Shown: positions 33,206 through 42,583 of the stretch, in pieces
How the letters are laid out: the number at the start of each line of letters is the position of its first letter
Numbering within the stretch: position 1 is the stretch's first letter
From: CAVTPD01 sp963736575
GTDB taxonomy: Bacteria > Bacteroidota > Bacteroidia > Cytophagales > JAAEPT01
Assembly: GCA_963736575.1 (NCBI GenBank)
Contig: CAVTPD010000001.1
Coordinates: 558,001-622,000, forward strand
Direction of reading: 5' to 3'
DNA length: 64,000 nucleotides
The notes under the pieces: model-generated
What the model saw: the letters and a program-made list of their open reading frames with translations, nothing else
Told to the model about the DNA's origin: nothing
Database searches by the model: none
Program-made: the position numbers and the translations under genes

Positions 33206-34183
33206 TTAAGAAAGTGATTGGTTTTCTATAGAAGAAAGCTTAAGAATTTGTTCGTATTGTTCTGGGTCTAAATCGTTGAAGAAATAGTGAATTGGATTTA
33301 CTTTTTTGCCGTTATGAATCACTTCATAATGTAAATGCGGCGCGGTTGAAGAACCGGTATTGCCTACATAACCAATTAACTCACCACGTTTAACTTTTTC
33401 GCCAGACTTTACTACAAAACGCTGTAAATGGGCGTATTGTGTTTGGTAACCAAAGCCGTGGTCAATTAAAATGTGTTTACCATAACCACCGTAACTACTT
33501 TTGGTGTATTTCACTACGCCGTCACCGGTAGCGTAAACAGGCGTTCCTTTAGGTGCAGAGAAATCGGTGCCCCAATGCATCTTTTTCACTTTGTAAATAG
33601 GATGAATTCGTAAACCGTAACCAGAAGCCAATCTTTTCAGTTCTTTGTTAGATACCGGCTGAATAGCAGGCATAGACGCCAACATTTCTTCTTTTTTGCG
33701 GGCAACTTTAATAATATCATCGTACGATTTAGTCTGGATGTACATTTTGCGTTTCAGTTCATCCACTTTATTCATACGATCAACAATAAGTTTACTGCAA
33801 TCGAAGCCTTTTTCTAGAATGTTTTGGTATTTAATAGCACCACCAATCCCCGGGTTTCTAATACTCTCTGGTAAAGAATCCGCGCCAGTTACCATTCTAT
33901 ATACTTTAGCATCTCTATCTTGTAAAGAGTGAAGCATTAAATTCATTTCTTCTATTTCTTCCGAAATGCTATTAAAATTCTCTACCAATTCCTCGTTCTC
34001 GTTCATAAGAATAGTTTCCTGCGGAGAGGGGAAGTATTTATGATATAGAAATAATAAGCCTATTGAGAATAAAAGAGAAACTGAAAGGAATCCTAAAATA
34101 CTCAATGCAATATCCGAGGGCTTAGTTTTTACCCTTTCGTATTTACATTTTTGAGTATCGTAGTAATATTTTATCCTTGCCAT
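33206..34183 (-). CDS. Membrane-anchored M23 family metallopeptidase
   Basis: A short basic cytoplasmic N-terminus, one transmembrane segment (IALSILGFLSVSLLFSIGLL), a coiled coil (residues about 60-165), then a LytM domain: MHWGTDFSAPKGTPVYATGD supplies H-x3-D and APHLHYEVIHNG the second motif. YGLRIHPIYKVKK is typical of this widespread type. It cleaves peptidoglycan crosslinks, often under divisome-like control. Divergent from alaS. Confidence 0.93.
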   Translation of the reverse strand: MARIKYYYDTQKCKYERVKTKPSDIALSILGFLSVSLLFSIGLLFLYHKYFPSPQETILMNENEELVENFNSISEEIEEMNLMLHSLQDRDAKVYRMVTGADSLPESIRNPGIGGAIKYQNILEKGFDCSKLIVDRMNKVDELKRKMYIQTKSYDDIIKVARKKEEMLASMPAIQPVSNKELKRLASGYGLRIHPIYKVKKMHWGTDFSAPKGTPVYATGDGVVKYTKSSYGGYGKHILIDHGFGYQTQYAHLQRFVVKSGEKVKRGELIGYVGNTGSSTAPHLHYEVIHNGKKVNPIHYFFNDLDPEQYEQILKLSSIENQSLS

Positions 34184-34320
34184 GTGCCGATACGTTAAAT
34201 TATTCTAAATTTGCCTCCCTGAACGAATTTGGAAAACAAACAAGTTTGCAATTTATCGATTTGTTATAACTTTTTATAACAGGTAAGATAAAGATAGCAA
34301 TTTAAATTGTGGAAAACTTA

Positions 34321-36942
34321 ATGAAAGCTGCTGATATCCGTCAAAAATTCTTAGACTTTTTCGAGTCTAAATCACACGAAATTGTTTCATCTGCACCTAT
34401 TGTGGTAAAGAATGACCCTACATTAATGTTCAATAATGCGGGCATGAACCAATTTAAGGACTGTTTTCTTGGGAATACAGCGCCTTCTTCTCCACGAATA
34501 GCCAATACTCAAAAATGTTTGCGTGTTTCCGGTAAGCACAACGACTTAGAAGAAGTAGGTGTGGATACTTATCACCATACCATGTTCGAAATGCTAGGAA
34601 ACTGGTCTTTTGGCGATTACTTCAAAAAAGAAGCTATTGAATGGGCTTGGGAATTATTAACCAAGGAATATAAACTACCAGAAGAGAAATTATACATTAC
34701 AATTTTTGAAGGCGATAAGGAAGATGGTTTAGCGGAAGACAGCGAAGCATTTGAACTTTGGAATAAAATTGTTCCCGCCGAAAGAATTATTAAATGCGAT
34801 AAAAAAGATAATTTTTGGGAAATGGGGGAGCAAGGTCCTTGTGGCCCATGTTCCGAAATACATATAGACCTTCGTGATAAAGAAGATATTGCTAAAGTGC
34901 CGGGTAGAGATGTGGTTAACCAGGACGATCCATTAGTGATTGAAATCTGGAACCTAGTTTTTATGCAGTACAATAGAAAAGCAGACGGTTCTTTAGTGGA
35001 GCTACCGTCTAAACATATTGATACGGGAATGGGTTTTGAACGATTAGCATTAGCTGTTCAGAATAAAAAATCCAATTACGATACCGATGTTTTTCAACCC
35101 TTAATCCAATTTATTGCGGCACAAGCAGACGTGGATTATGGCCAAGACGAAAAAATAGATATTGCCATTCGCGTAATGGCAGACCACATCCGTGCCATTA
35201 GCTTTACCATTGCAGACGGCCAGTTGCCTTCTAACACCGGTGCGGGTTATGTAATCCGACGAATTTTAAGAAGAGCCGTTCGTTATGGATACACGTTCTT
35301 AAATATTGATTCGCCTTTCTTGTACTTATTGGTAGATATTTTGGCGGAACAATTTGAGAATGTATTTCCAAGCGTGGTAGCGCAGCAAGATTTTATAAAA
35401 AATGTAGTTAAAGAAGAGGAAGCAACCTTCTTAAGAACCTTAACCTTAGGAATTAAGAAATTAGATCAAATTATTGAGTTAAGTAAAAAGTCTTCCGAAA
35501 CTAAAATTAGTGGTAAAGTAGTTTTTGAGTTGTACGATACTTTTGGTTTTCCTACCGATTTAACAGCATTGATAGCCCGTGAAAACGGTTTAGATATTGA
35601 CGAAGAAGGTTTTAAGAAAGCCATGCTTGAACAAAAAGAACGTTCTAGAAGTGCCGCAGCTCAAGAAACATCAGACTGGACGGATCTTATCACACATACT
35701 TCGGTAGAATTTGTGGGTTATGATGAAACCGAAAAGACCACAAAGTTGGTGAAATACCGAAAAATCACCGAAAAGAAGAAAGACTTCTACCAATTAGTAT
35801 TAGCCGAAACTCCATTCTATCCAGAAGGTGGTGGCCAAGTAGGTGATACCGGATCTTTAGATTTTGAGGGTGAAAAGGTATTTGTTTTCGATACAAAAAG
35901 AGAAAACGATCTAATTATTCACCTAACGTATGACCTTCCGGGTAATTTATCGGCACCGGTTAAGGCACACATTAATACCAAAAAAAGAAAACTTACTGCT
36001 AATAATCATACCGCTACCCATTTATTACAAAGTGCCTTAAGAGAAGTTTTAGGTGATCACATTGCTCAAAAAGGTTCTTTGGTGAACGATAAAGTTCTTC
36101 GTTTTGATTTCTCTCATTTTGCTAAAATGACGGATGAGGAAATTTCTAAAGTAGAAGATATTGTGAATTCTAAAATTCATGAGAACATTGTTCTAGACGA
36201 AAAAAGAAATATCCCAATTGACGAAGCCTTAAAATTAGGTGCTACTGCCTTGTTTGGTGAAAAGTACGGTGACAATGTTCGTGTAATTACTTTTGATCCT
36301 GAATATTCGGTAGAACTTTGTGGTGGTATTCATGTTCCTTCAACAGCACAAATTGGTGTCTTTAAAATAGTTTCAGAATCTTCTGTAGCAGCAGGTGTAA
36401 GACGTATTGAAGCCATTACTTCGGAAGAAGCTTCCTTGTTCATTAACAATAAGCTGAACAAATTATCTAGTATTGAAGATTTACTGAAGAACCCAAAAGA
36501 TGTGCTTATTTCGGTACATAATCTTTTAGACGAAAGAGCCCGATTAACGAAAAAGATTGAAGAACTTCAGCAAGGATCGGTTAAGAATTTAAAAGAAGAA
36601 TTGATTGCTAAAATCGAAATCAAAGACGGTATCTCTGTTTTAATTGACCAAATCAAAATAGACAGTGCAGAGTCTTTAAAGAAGCTTTCTTTCGACATAA
36701 AGAATAAAGTTGATAACTTGTTTATGGTTTTAGCGGCTGATATTGAAGGTAAACCTCAGATTTCGGTAGTTGTTTCCGAAAGTCTAGTAAAAGATAAAGG
36801 CCTAAATGCGGGTAAAATAGTAAAAGAATTAGCTGCCGAAATTAAAGGCGGTGGCGGCGGACAACCGTTCTTTGCTACAGCGGGTGGGCAAGACGTTACC
36901 GGATTAGGTAAGGTTGTAGAAAAAGCAAAAACATTAGTTTAA
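34321..36942 (+). CDS. alaS: Alanyl-tRNA synthetase
   Basis: I prefer the ATG at 34321 (MKAADIRQKFLDFFESKSHE) over an upstream GTG. All domains are present. The class II catalytic core has NAGMNQFKDCFLG and the ARTQKC-like NTQKCLRVSGKHNDLE. The editing domain has the zinc motif NNHTATHLLQ and CGGIHV, and the C-Ala domain ends GGGGGQPFFATAGG. It charges tRNA-Ala and clears mischarged Ser and Gly. Length of 873 aa is usual. Confidence 0.97.
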   Translation: MKAADIRQKFLDFFESKSHEIVSSAPIVVKNDPTLMFNNAGMNQFKDCFLGNTAPSSPRIANTQKCLRVSGKHNDLEEVGVDTYHHTMFEMLGNWSFGDYFKKEAIEWAWELLTKEYKLPEEKLYITIFEGDKEDGLAEDSEAFELWNKIVPAERIIKCDKKDNFWEMGEQGPCGPCSEIHIDLRDKEDIAKVPGRDVVNQDDPLVIEIWNLVFMQYNRKADGSLVELPSKHIDTGMGFERLALAVQNKKSNYDTDVFQPLIQFIAAQADVDYGQDEKIDIAIRVMADHIRAISFTIADGQLPSNTGAGYVIRRILRRAVRYGYTFLNIDSPFLYLLVDILAEQFENVFPSVVAQQDFIKNVVKEEEATFLRTLTLGIKKLDQIIELSKKSSETKISGKVVFELYDTFGFPTDLTALIARENGLDIDEEGFKKAMLEQKERSRSAAAQETSDWTDLITHTSVEFVGYDETEKTTKLVKYRKITEKKKDFYQLVLAETPFYPEGGGQVGDTGSLDFEGEKVFVFDTKRENDLIIHLTYDLPGNLSAPVKAHINTKKRKLTANNHTATHLLQSALREVLGDHIAQKGSLVNDKVLRFDFSHFAKMTDEEISKVEDIVNSKIHENIVLDEKRNIPIDEALKLGATALFGEKYGDNVRVITFDPEYSVELCGGIHVPSTAQIGVFKIVSESSVAAGVRRIEAITSEEASLFINNKLNKLSSIEDLLKNPKDVLISVHNLLDERARLTKKIEELQQGSVKNLKEELIAKIEIKDGISVLIDQIKIDSAESLKKLSFDIKNKVDNLFMVLAADIEGKPQISVVVSESLVKDKGLNAGKIVKELAAEIKGGGGGQPFFATAGGQDVTGLGKVVEKAKTLV

Positions 36943-36960
36943 TAATATTAAGAGGAAATA

Positions 36961-38418
36961 ATGGATCAAGCAATTCGTGATAAATACCAAGAAGTAATAG
37001 GGCTGGAAGTACATGTTCAGTTGGGTACTAAGACTAAAGCTTACTCTTCGGATATTAACGAATACGGGTCGTTACCCAATACCAACGTTTCGGTAATTAC
37101 ATTGGCGCACCCAGGAACCTTACCAAGAAGTAATAAAAAAGTGGTTGATTATGCTATTAAACTAGGCTTGGCCTGTGGTTGTAGCATTACTGAATACAAT
37201 TATTACGATCGAAAAAATTACTTCTACCCAGATTTACCTAAAGGTTACCAATTAACGCAAGACAGTACTCCAATTTGTATGGGGGGCGAAGTTGAAATCA
37301 CAACAAAAAGTGGTGCAACAAGAACGGTAATCATGAACCGAATCCATATGGAGGAAGATGCTGGTAAATCCATGCACTTAGACGGTGAAGAAGATACTTT
37401 GGTAGATTTAAACAGAGCGGGAACACCTTTGTTGGAAGTTGTAACCGAGCCGGATATCCATTCTTCGGAAGAAGCATATGCTTTTATGTCCGAAATTAGA
37501 AAGATGGTACGTTACCTAGATGTTAGTGATGGTAACATGGAAGAAGGTTCTTTACGTTGCGATGCCAATATTTCTGTTATGCTGAAAGGCGCTAAAGAAT
37601 TTGGTAAGAAGGTAGAGGTTAAAAACATGAACTCTTTCCGTAACGTACAGCGCGCTATTGACCATGAAATTGAACGCCAGATTGAGATGGTTGAAAAAGG
37701 CGAAGAAATTATTTCTGAAACACGTCTGTTTGACCCAACAACGGGTGAAACCAGAAGTATGCGTAAGAAAGAAGAACTGAACGATTACCGTTATTTTCCC
37801 GAACCGGATCTTCAGCCTATAATTGTTACTGAAAAATGGGTAAATGAGATTAGAGAATCTATGCCTCCTTTGCCAAACGAATTAAAGCATAAATACATTA
37901 ACGAATTTGGTTTGCCTGAATACGATGCTTTAGTATTAACCGATACCAAAGCCATTGCTTTATACTTTGATAGCATTTGTAAGAAAACCGATAAATACAA
38001 GCAAGCTTCTAACTGGGTAATGGGACCTATTAAGTCGTATTTAAACGAACTTACCTTAGATATTGACCGTTTCCCACTTGGTCCGGATAGAATTGTAGAA
38101 TTGATTGACTTGGTAGCCAGTAATAAAATTAGCCACTCTAAAGCGGTACAAGATTTATTTCCGGCTATGCTGAAATACCCTAAATCTACCGCGGTAGAAG
38201 TAGCCGAACAATTAGATTTATTACACGATACAGATGAAGGTGCTGCTGAAACATTAGTGGCCGATGTGATTAATAACTTCCCTACAGAAAAAGAACGGTA
38301 CAAAAAAGGCGAGAAAAAGCTTTTGGGTATGTTTATGGGAGAAGTAATGAAAGCCACTAAAGGTAAAGTTGATCCTAAAGTAGCCAAAGGTTTATTAGCA
38401 AAATTATTAGACGCATAA
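36961..38418 (+). CDS. gatB: Aspartyl/glutamyl-tRNA amidotransferase subunit B
   Basis: The N-terminal kinase/cradle domain has EVIGLEVHVQLGTKTKAYS, YYDRKNYFYPDLPKGYQ, MEEDAGKSMH and DLNRAGTPLLEVVTEPD; the C-terminal helical and YqeY-like tail begins at about residue 330. With GatA and GatC it converts Glu-tRNA-Gln (or Asp-tRNA-Asn) to the amide form. It starts 18 bases after alaS and is followed at 2 bases by a TlpA-like gene. Confidence 0.96.
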   Translation: MDQAIRDKYQEVIGLEVHVQLGTKTKAYSSDINEYGSLPNTNVSVITLAHPGTLPRSNKKVVDYAIKLGLACGCSITEYNYYDRKNYFYPDLPKGYQLTQDSTPICMGGEVEITTKSGATRTVIMNRIHMEEDAGKSMHLDGEEDTLVDLNRAGTPLLEVVTEPDIHSSEEAYAFMSEIRKMVRYLDVSDGNMEEGSLRCDANISVMLKGAKEFGKKVEVKNMNSFRNVQRAIDHEIERQIEMVEKGEEIISETRLFDPTTGETRSMRKKEELNDYRYFPEPDLQPIIVTEKWVNEIRESMPPLPNELKHKYINEFGLPEYDALVLTDTKAIALYFDSICKKTDKYKQASNWVMGPIKSYLNELTLDIDRFPLGPDRIVELIDLVASNKISHSKAVQDLFPAMLKYPKSTAVEVAEQLDLLHDTDEGAAETLVADVINNFPTEKERYKKGEKKLLGMFMGEVMKATKGKVDPKVAKGLLAKLLDA

Positions 38419-38420
38419 GT

Positions 38421-39551
38421 ATGATTAAATACCTAAAAATAACAGCACTTGTATTTTTGTTTACAGCTTGTGCTTCAGAAAAAGAATCTCAGAAATCTAC
38501 CGAAGAAAGTACTCCGGAAGGAGGCTTAACCATTTCGGGAACATGGGAAGGTGCTGAAGGACAAGAGTTGCTAGTTATAAGAGCAGCAGCCCAAACACAA
38601 GGTTTAGATACATTAGATAAGATTCCTTTAGACGCAAGCGGTAATTTTAGTACGGTAGTACGTTATGATACTAACCAAATTTACCGACTAGAAGTGGGAC
38701 AGGAAGGTACATGGATAATTGCCGACAACAGTCAAATTAGGGTAACAAAAAATGGTGAGGAATTCAGTTTTGAAAACTCTAAAGAAAGTAGCTATTACCA
38801 AGAATACAAAAAGCGTAACGAGTACTACGGCAATCAGATGTCTAGAATTCAGACAGAATACCAAAAAGCAGTTGGCGCACAAGATTCTGCCAAAATGAAA
38901 CAAGTAGCAGAATCATATCAGCTATTGTACGATACAACCATTGTAAGTCTTAAGGATTTTATCCGAAGAACGTCACCTTCGTTTACGGCCTATAATGCTT
39001 TGCAGGAAATTTTAAAAAGCCATAACCTAGAAGCTCATATGGAATTCTTAAAAGAAATGAAGCCCGTATATGCTGCTTCCGATTTACCGTTTGCTAAAGA
39101 TTTAGTAAACCGAATAGAAGCACTAGAAAAAACAGCAATAGGTAGCCTAGCACCCGAAATTGTTTTACCAGATACTACAGGAAAAGAAATAGCGCTTTCC
39201 TCCTTACGTGGTAAATATGTATTGGTTGATTTTTGGGCATCTTGGTGTGGGCCATGTATACAAGAAATGCCAAACGTAAAAGCCGCTTACAATAAGTTCC
39301 ACAAAAAAGGATTTGAAATCTACGGCGTATCTTTAGATGCCAAAGAAGACCGTTGGAAAAAAGCTATTATAGGTTTAGCACTAAATTGGCCGCAAGTATC
39401 CGATTTGGGGTATTGGGAAAGTTCGGTGGTAGCCAGCTACAACATTAAAGGAATTCCAATGGCTTTGTTGTTGGACAAAGAAGGAAAAATAATTGCCAAG
39501 AATTTACGTGGTCAACAATTACACGATGAACTGGCTAAGTTGATGAAGTAA
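38421..39551 (+). CDS. TlpA-like thioredoxin-fold lipoprotein with DUF4369-type N-terminus
   Basis: Lipoprotein leader MIKYLKITALVFLFTAC. The N-terminal 120 residues resemble DUF4369 (ISGTWEGAEGQELLVI). After a helical linker comes a thioredoxin fold (from about residue 240) with VDFWASWCGPCIQEMPNVK, giving an active CxxC, and KGIPMALLLDKEG with the cis-Pro. A periplasmic thiol-disulfide oxidoreductase for protein folding or cytochrome maturation. Likely co-transcribed with alaS-gatB; a terminator follows at 39567. Confidence 0.9.
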   Translation: MIKYLKITALVFLFTACASEKESQKSTEESTPEGGLTISGTWEGAEGQELLVIRAAAQTQGLDTLDKIPLDASGNFSTVVRYDTNQIYRLEVGQEGTWIIADNSQIRVTKNGEEFSFENSKESSYYQEYKKRNEYYGNQMSRIQTEYQKAVGAQDSAKMKQVAESYQLLYDTTIVSLKDFIRRTSPSFTAYNALQEILKSHNLEAHMEFLKEMKPVYAASDLPFAKDLVNRIEALEKTAIGSLAPEIVLPDTTGKEIALSSLRGKYVLVDFWASWCGPCIQEMPNVKAAYNKFHKKGFEIYGVSLDAKEDRWKKAIIGLALNWPQVSDLGYWESSVVASYNIKGIPMALLLDKEGKIIAKNLRGQQLHDELAKLMK

Positions 39552-39566
39552 GACCTTAACGGGTAT

Positions 39567-39600
39567 GCCAAGTTTAAGAAATTAAATTTGGCTTTTTTTT
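39567..39600 (+). terminator. Terminator after the alaS-gatB-tlpA-like unit
   Basis: GCCAAGTTTAA (39567-39577) pairs with TTAAATTTGGC (39582-39592), followed by eight T. Its position makes a TTG start of the next gene at 39599 unlikely. Confidence 0.85.
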
Positions 39601-39619
39601 GATTAGGTTTTTTATAGTT

Positions 39620-40345
39620 ATGAAATTTAAAAATTTATCTATAGTTAGCTTTTTACTAGTTTCTTTTTTTTTGATATCAATTTATACGGTATACCATCAA
39701 AATAATACTTGGGCCAGTAATAATGGTAGGGTAGGTTTTAGTTATTGGTTTGTGGTACCCTTTATTTGGTTTAAGGTAAGCGCCTTTCTTTTATATGGCA
39801 TTTATTACCAGTTAAGGATTATTAACAATAAAATAACTGATTTTTATTTTGCGCAATTAAAATTAATGGGAATACGGAAAAGGTTATTTTCGCAACTTAT
39901 TGATGGAGTTTCTTATGTGATTATATGGCCAATTATATTGGTTTTAGGCGCCTTGATTTTAATGCCTTTTTATAAAAATGGTTTAATTACTATAACCTAT
40001 AAACAAAGAAGTGCTTTTACAATGTGCTTTAATTATATGACAGGTATTGGAGGGTATGTATTTTTAGGAATTATTTTAATTTACTCTGTTATAATGGAAT
40101 ATTTTCAGCAATCTACTTTTGGTAAAATGATGCTTAACTGCGGTATAATTTCAGTTAAGAAAAAAAAGCCTACATTTTTTGCGGTATTGTTAAAGAATGT
40201 TATCCGTTTTGTGCCGCTAAATGATTTTTTTTATTACTTCCGAAGAATAACCTTAAGCGATTACCTAAGTGGAATAAGGACGATAGAACTGGAAGAGGAT
40301 ACTACAGGATTATACAATAATTATTTACAAAATGATGAAAATTAA
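39620..40345 (+). CDS. RDD family membrane protein
   Basis: Start set at the ATG at 39620, since the upstream TTG lies in a terminator. Two hydrophobic N-terminal segments are followed by RKRLFSQLIDGVSYVIIWPI, the Arg...Asp core of RDD proteins, another helix, and FGKMMLNCGIISV...LLKNVIRFVPL, the usual second conserved block. RDD proteins are small membrane proteins, some acting as cation/proton antiporters. The end overlaps the next gene by 14 bases. Confidence 0.8.
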   Translation: MKFKNLSIVSFLLVSFFLISIYTVYHQNNTWASNNGRVGFSYWFVVPFIWFKVSAFLLYGIYYQLRIINNKITDFYFAQLKLMGIRKRLFSQLIDGVSYVIIWPIILVLGALILMPFYKNGLITITYKQRSAFTMCFNYMTGIGGYVFLGIILIYSVIMEYFQQSTFGKMMLNCGIISVKKKKPTFFAVLLKNVIRFVPLNDFFYYFRRITLSDYLSGIRTIELEEDTTGLYNNYLQNDEN

Positions 40346-40883
40346 ATACGTTTTAATGATCTCGGTTTTTAGTTTACTAATGTCATGCGATTTTAGTACT
40401 GTTGAATTAGATGTTAAACAAATTTCTGAGATGCCCGGTGAATTAGATACGATACCAGATAGCACAGCTTTAGAAATGGTGTCTTTTTCTGGGTTTAATC
40501 CGGATTCTAATCAGATTTGGACACAAACAATTGCTTATCAATTACCAGAAAGAAGGTTAATTAGGATTATTACTCCTCAGCAGTATGGTATTAAAGTGGA
40601 AGAAAAAATGGTTTACAGGAAGATAAATATAGATTTTATGATGGCTGAAACTATAGATGTTACAGGTTTAGGAGGTGATATTGAAGGCGAGTCTTTGGAG
40701 AAAGTACTAAAAATATTTTCGGAGTTAGGTAAATCTAGTTTAGCGGATAAGATTAATTATGATACTGTAAAAGTGTTTTTCAATCCTAAATTTAAGGAAA
40801 CAGAAAATCAAAATCTTCCAATCGTAGTAGGTAAGTTAGAGACCCTAGACGGTCATAGCTTAGGTTTTAAGTTTATTAAATAA
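40332..40883 (+). CDS. Lipoprotein of unknown function
   Basis: Lipoprotein leader MKIKYVLMISVFSLLMSC (a second Met codon precedes it). The remainder is about 160 residues, acidic and predicted beta-rich, with no motif I recognise. It overlaps the RDD gene, so the two are co-expressed. The following 222-bp gap contains the helicase promoter. Confidence 0.7.
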   Translation: MMKIKYVLMISVFSLLMSCDFSTVELDVKQISEMPGELDTIPDSTALEMVSFSGFNPDSNQIWTQTIAYQLPERRLIRIITPQQYGIKVEEKMVYRKINIDFMMAETIDVTGLGGDIEGESLEKVLKIFSELGKSSLADKINYDTVKVFFNPKFKETENQNLPIVVGKLETLDGHSLGFKFIK

Positions 40884-41037
40884 ATAATGTCTCATATAAA
40901 GTGTAATTGTGATTTCGGGTATAGATCGGGAATATAAAACAATGTGATAAATCAAGGTAATTGCCCTACTTTATACAACAATCCCACAATTTTACCCACT
41001 ATAATATTTAAGCTTTTTCATTAGCAAAATATAGACG

Positions 41038-41046
41038 TACCTTTGC
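41038..41046 (+). promoter_or_regulatory. Putative promoter -7 box of the helicase gene
   Basis: TACCTTTGC matches TAnnTTTG, with TTTTT about 19 bases upstream as a weak -33 region. It would leave a leader of roughly 55 bases before the start, long enough for cold-type control often seen for such helicases. Confidence 0.5.
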
Positions 41047-41105
41047 TACACAATAATCTTATCTAGTGGGACTGGGGCTTCCGTTCAATTCCTGCTCATT
41101 CAACT

Positions 41106-42362
41106 ATGACATTTGAAGAATTAGAATTATCCCCGGCTATTTTAAAAGCCCTACAGGAAAAAGGATATGTAAACCCAACACCCATTCAGGCTAAAGCCAT
41201 ACCTGCTGTTTTAGCGGGTAGAGATATTTTAGCCGCTGCCCAAACCGGTACTGGTAAAACGGCTGCATTTACACTTCCTATTTTAGAGAGACTATCGCAA
41301 AAGACAACTACGGGTAAAAGACCCATTCAGGCTTTAATATTAACGCCTACCAGAGAATTGGCTGCCCAAATTTTCGAAAATGTAAACGAATACAGTCAGC
41401 ACCTATCCATACATTCTACCGTTATTTTTGGCGGTGTTGGTATGCGTCCACAAATTGACTCTATCCGTAGAGGTTCCGAAGTAGTAATTGCCACGCCCGG
41501 TCGTTTGCTAGATTTACACGCCCAAGGACATGTAGATTTAAAACAACTGGAAATTTTAGTGCTAGACGAAGCAGATAGAATGCTAGATATGGGTTTCAGT
41601 AAGGATATTAACCGTATTCTTAAATTGATACCACAGAAAAGACAAACCTTGTTGTTTTCGGCAACGTTTAATGCGGACATCAAAATGATGACCCAAACGC
41701 TTTTAAGAGATCCGGTTAAGATTGAAATAGAAGCCGAAAATAGTACCGTAGACCGTATTGAACAAATGGTTTACCGCGTAGATAAAGACCGAAAAACAGA
41801 ATTGTTAATCCACTTGATTAATGAAGGAAACTGGCAGCAAGTATTGGTTTTTACCCGAACCAAACACGGAGCAGACCGCTTAGCTAAAAAGTTAGACCAA
41901 GCTAAAATTAGGTCATCTGCTATACATGGTGATAAAAGCCAAAACCAAAGAACCCGTGCCTTAGCTAATTTTAAAGCGTGGGACACACAAGTTTTAGTAG
42001 CAACCGATATTGCAGCACGTGGTATAGATATTCAGTTATTGCCGCATGTGGTTAATTTTGAAATGCCTAACGCCCCCGAAGATTATGTACACCGCATAGG
42101 CCGTACCGGTAGAGCAGGTAAAGAAGGAATTGCTGTTTCTTTAGTCTCTTACGACGAAGAAGGCAACCTAAAAGACATTGAAAAATTTATTGATAAAAAA
42201 ATCCCTAACGACATAGTAGAAGGTTTTGAACCCGATTTGGTAAAAGCAGCTTTAGAGGCGAAACAAAACGAGAAAAAACCAAAACAACGTTTCGGAGGAA
42301 ATAAAAGACCAAATTCTGGCGGGGGAAACAAACCCAAAAGCAACAAACCAAAAAGGTGGTAA
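41106..42362 (+). CDS. DEAD-box ATP-dependent RNA helicase, RhlE type
   Basis: All helicase motifs are visible: the Q motif (PTPIQAKAIP), AQTGTGKTAAF, PTRELAAQI, VLDEADRMLDMGF, LLFSATF, and in the second RecA domain VATDIAARGIDI and YVHRIGRTGRAGKEG. The last 40 residues are basic and Gly-rich (RFGGNKRPNSGGGNKPKS), an RNA-binding tail as in RhlE and RNA cold-shock helicases. Acts in ribosome assembly and mRNA turnover. Confidence 0.93.
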   Translation: MTFEELELSPAILKALQEKGYVNPTPIQAKAIPAVLAGRDILAAAQTGTGKTAAFTLPILERLSQKTTTGKRPIQALILTPTRELAAQIFENVNEYSQHLSIHSTVIFGGVGMRPQIDSIRRGSEVVIATPGRLLDLHAQGHVDLKQLEILVLDEADRMLDMGFSKDINRILKLIPQKRQTLLFSATFNADIKMMTQTLLRDPVKIEIEAENSTVDRIEQMVYRVDKDRKTELLIHLINEGNWQQVLVFTRTKHGADRLAKKLDQAKIRSSAIHGDKSQNQRTRALANFKAWDTQVLVATDIAARGIDIQLLPHVVNFEMPNAPEDYVHRIGRTGRAGKEGIAVSLVSYDEEGNLKDIEKFIDKKIPNDIVEGFEPDLVKAALEAKQNEKKPKQRFGGNKRPNSGGGNKPKSNKPKRW

Positions 42363-42390
42363 ACGGTTTTCTATAAACTGAAAAGTATAA

Positions 42391-42421
42391 AAGTCGCTGG
42401 AGTAATTTAGCGACTTTTTTT
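42391..42421 (+). terminator. Terminator of the DEAD-box helicase gene
   Basis: AAGTCGCT and AGCGACTT pair perfectly, then a run of seven T. Beyond it, up to 42583, I see nothing. Confidence 0.85.
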
Positions 42422-42583
42422 ATGCTGAAAACACGAGGTGTCTCAGTTTCTTATTTTTAAACTTTCGGTTTGTACGAGGTAATCGCATTTATAAGAAGGC
42501 CTATATACTATCGGGGAATCAGGTTGTTTGTAAATAAGTAAAGTTTAATAGGATGCGAAATGCATTTGCCTAAATCCACCTCA

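Noticed and set aside
37812..38387. 191-codon open frame antisense to gatB
   Set aside because: gatB is complete and in frame on the other strand; the antisense product is Ser/Leu-rich without domain, as expected for a shadow frame.
41047..41105. tRNA-like or riboswitch-like fold in the helicase leader
   Set aside because: GTTCAATTCC resembles a T-loop, but the flanking bases do not pair; only a plain leader can be supported.
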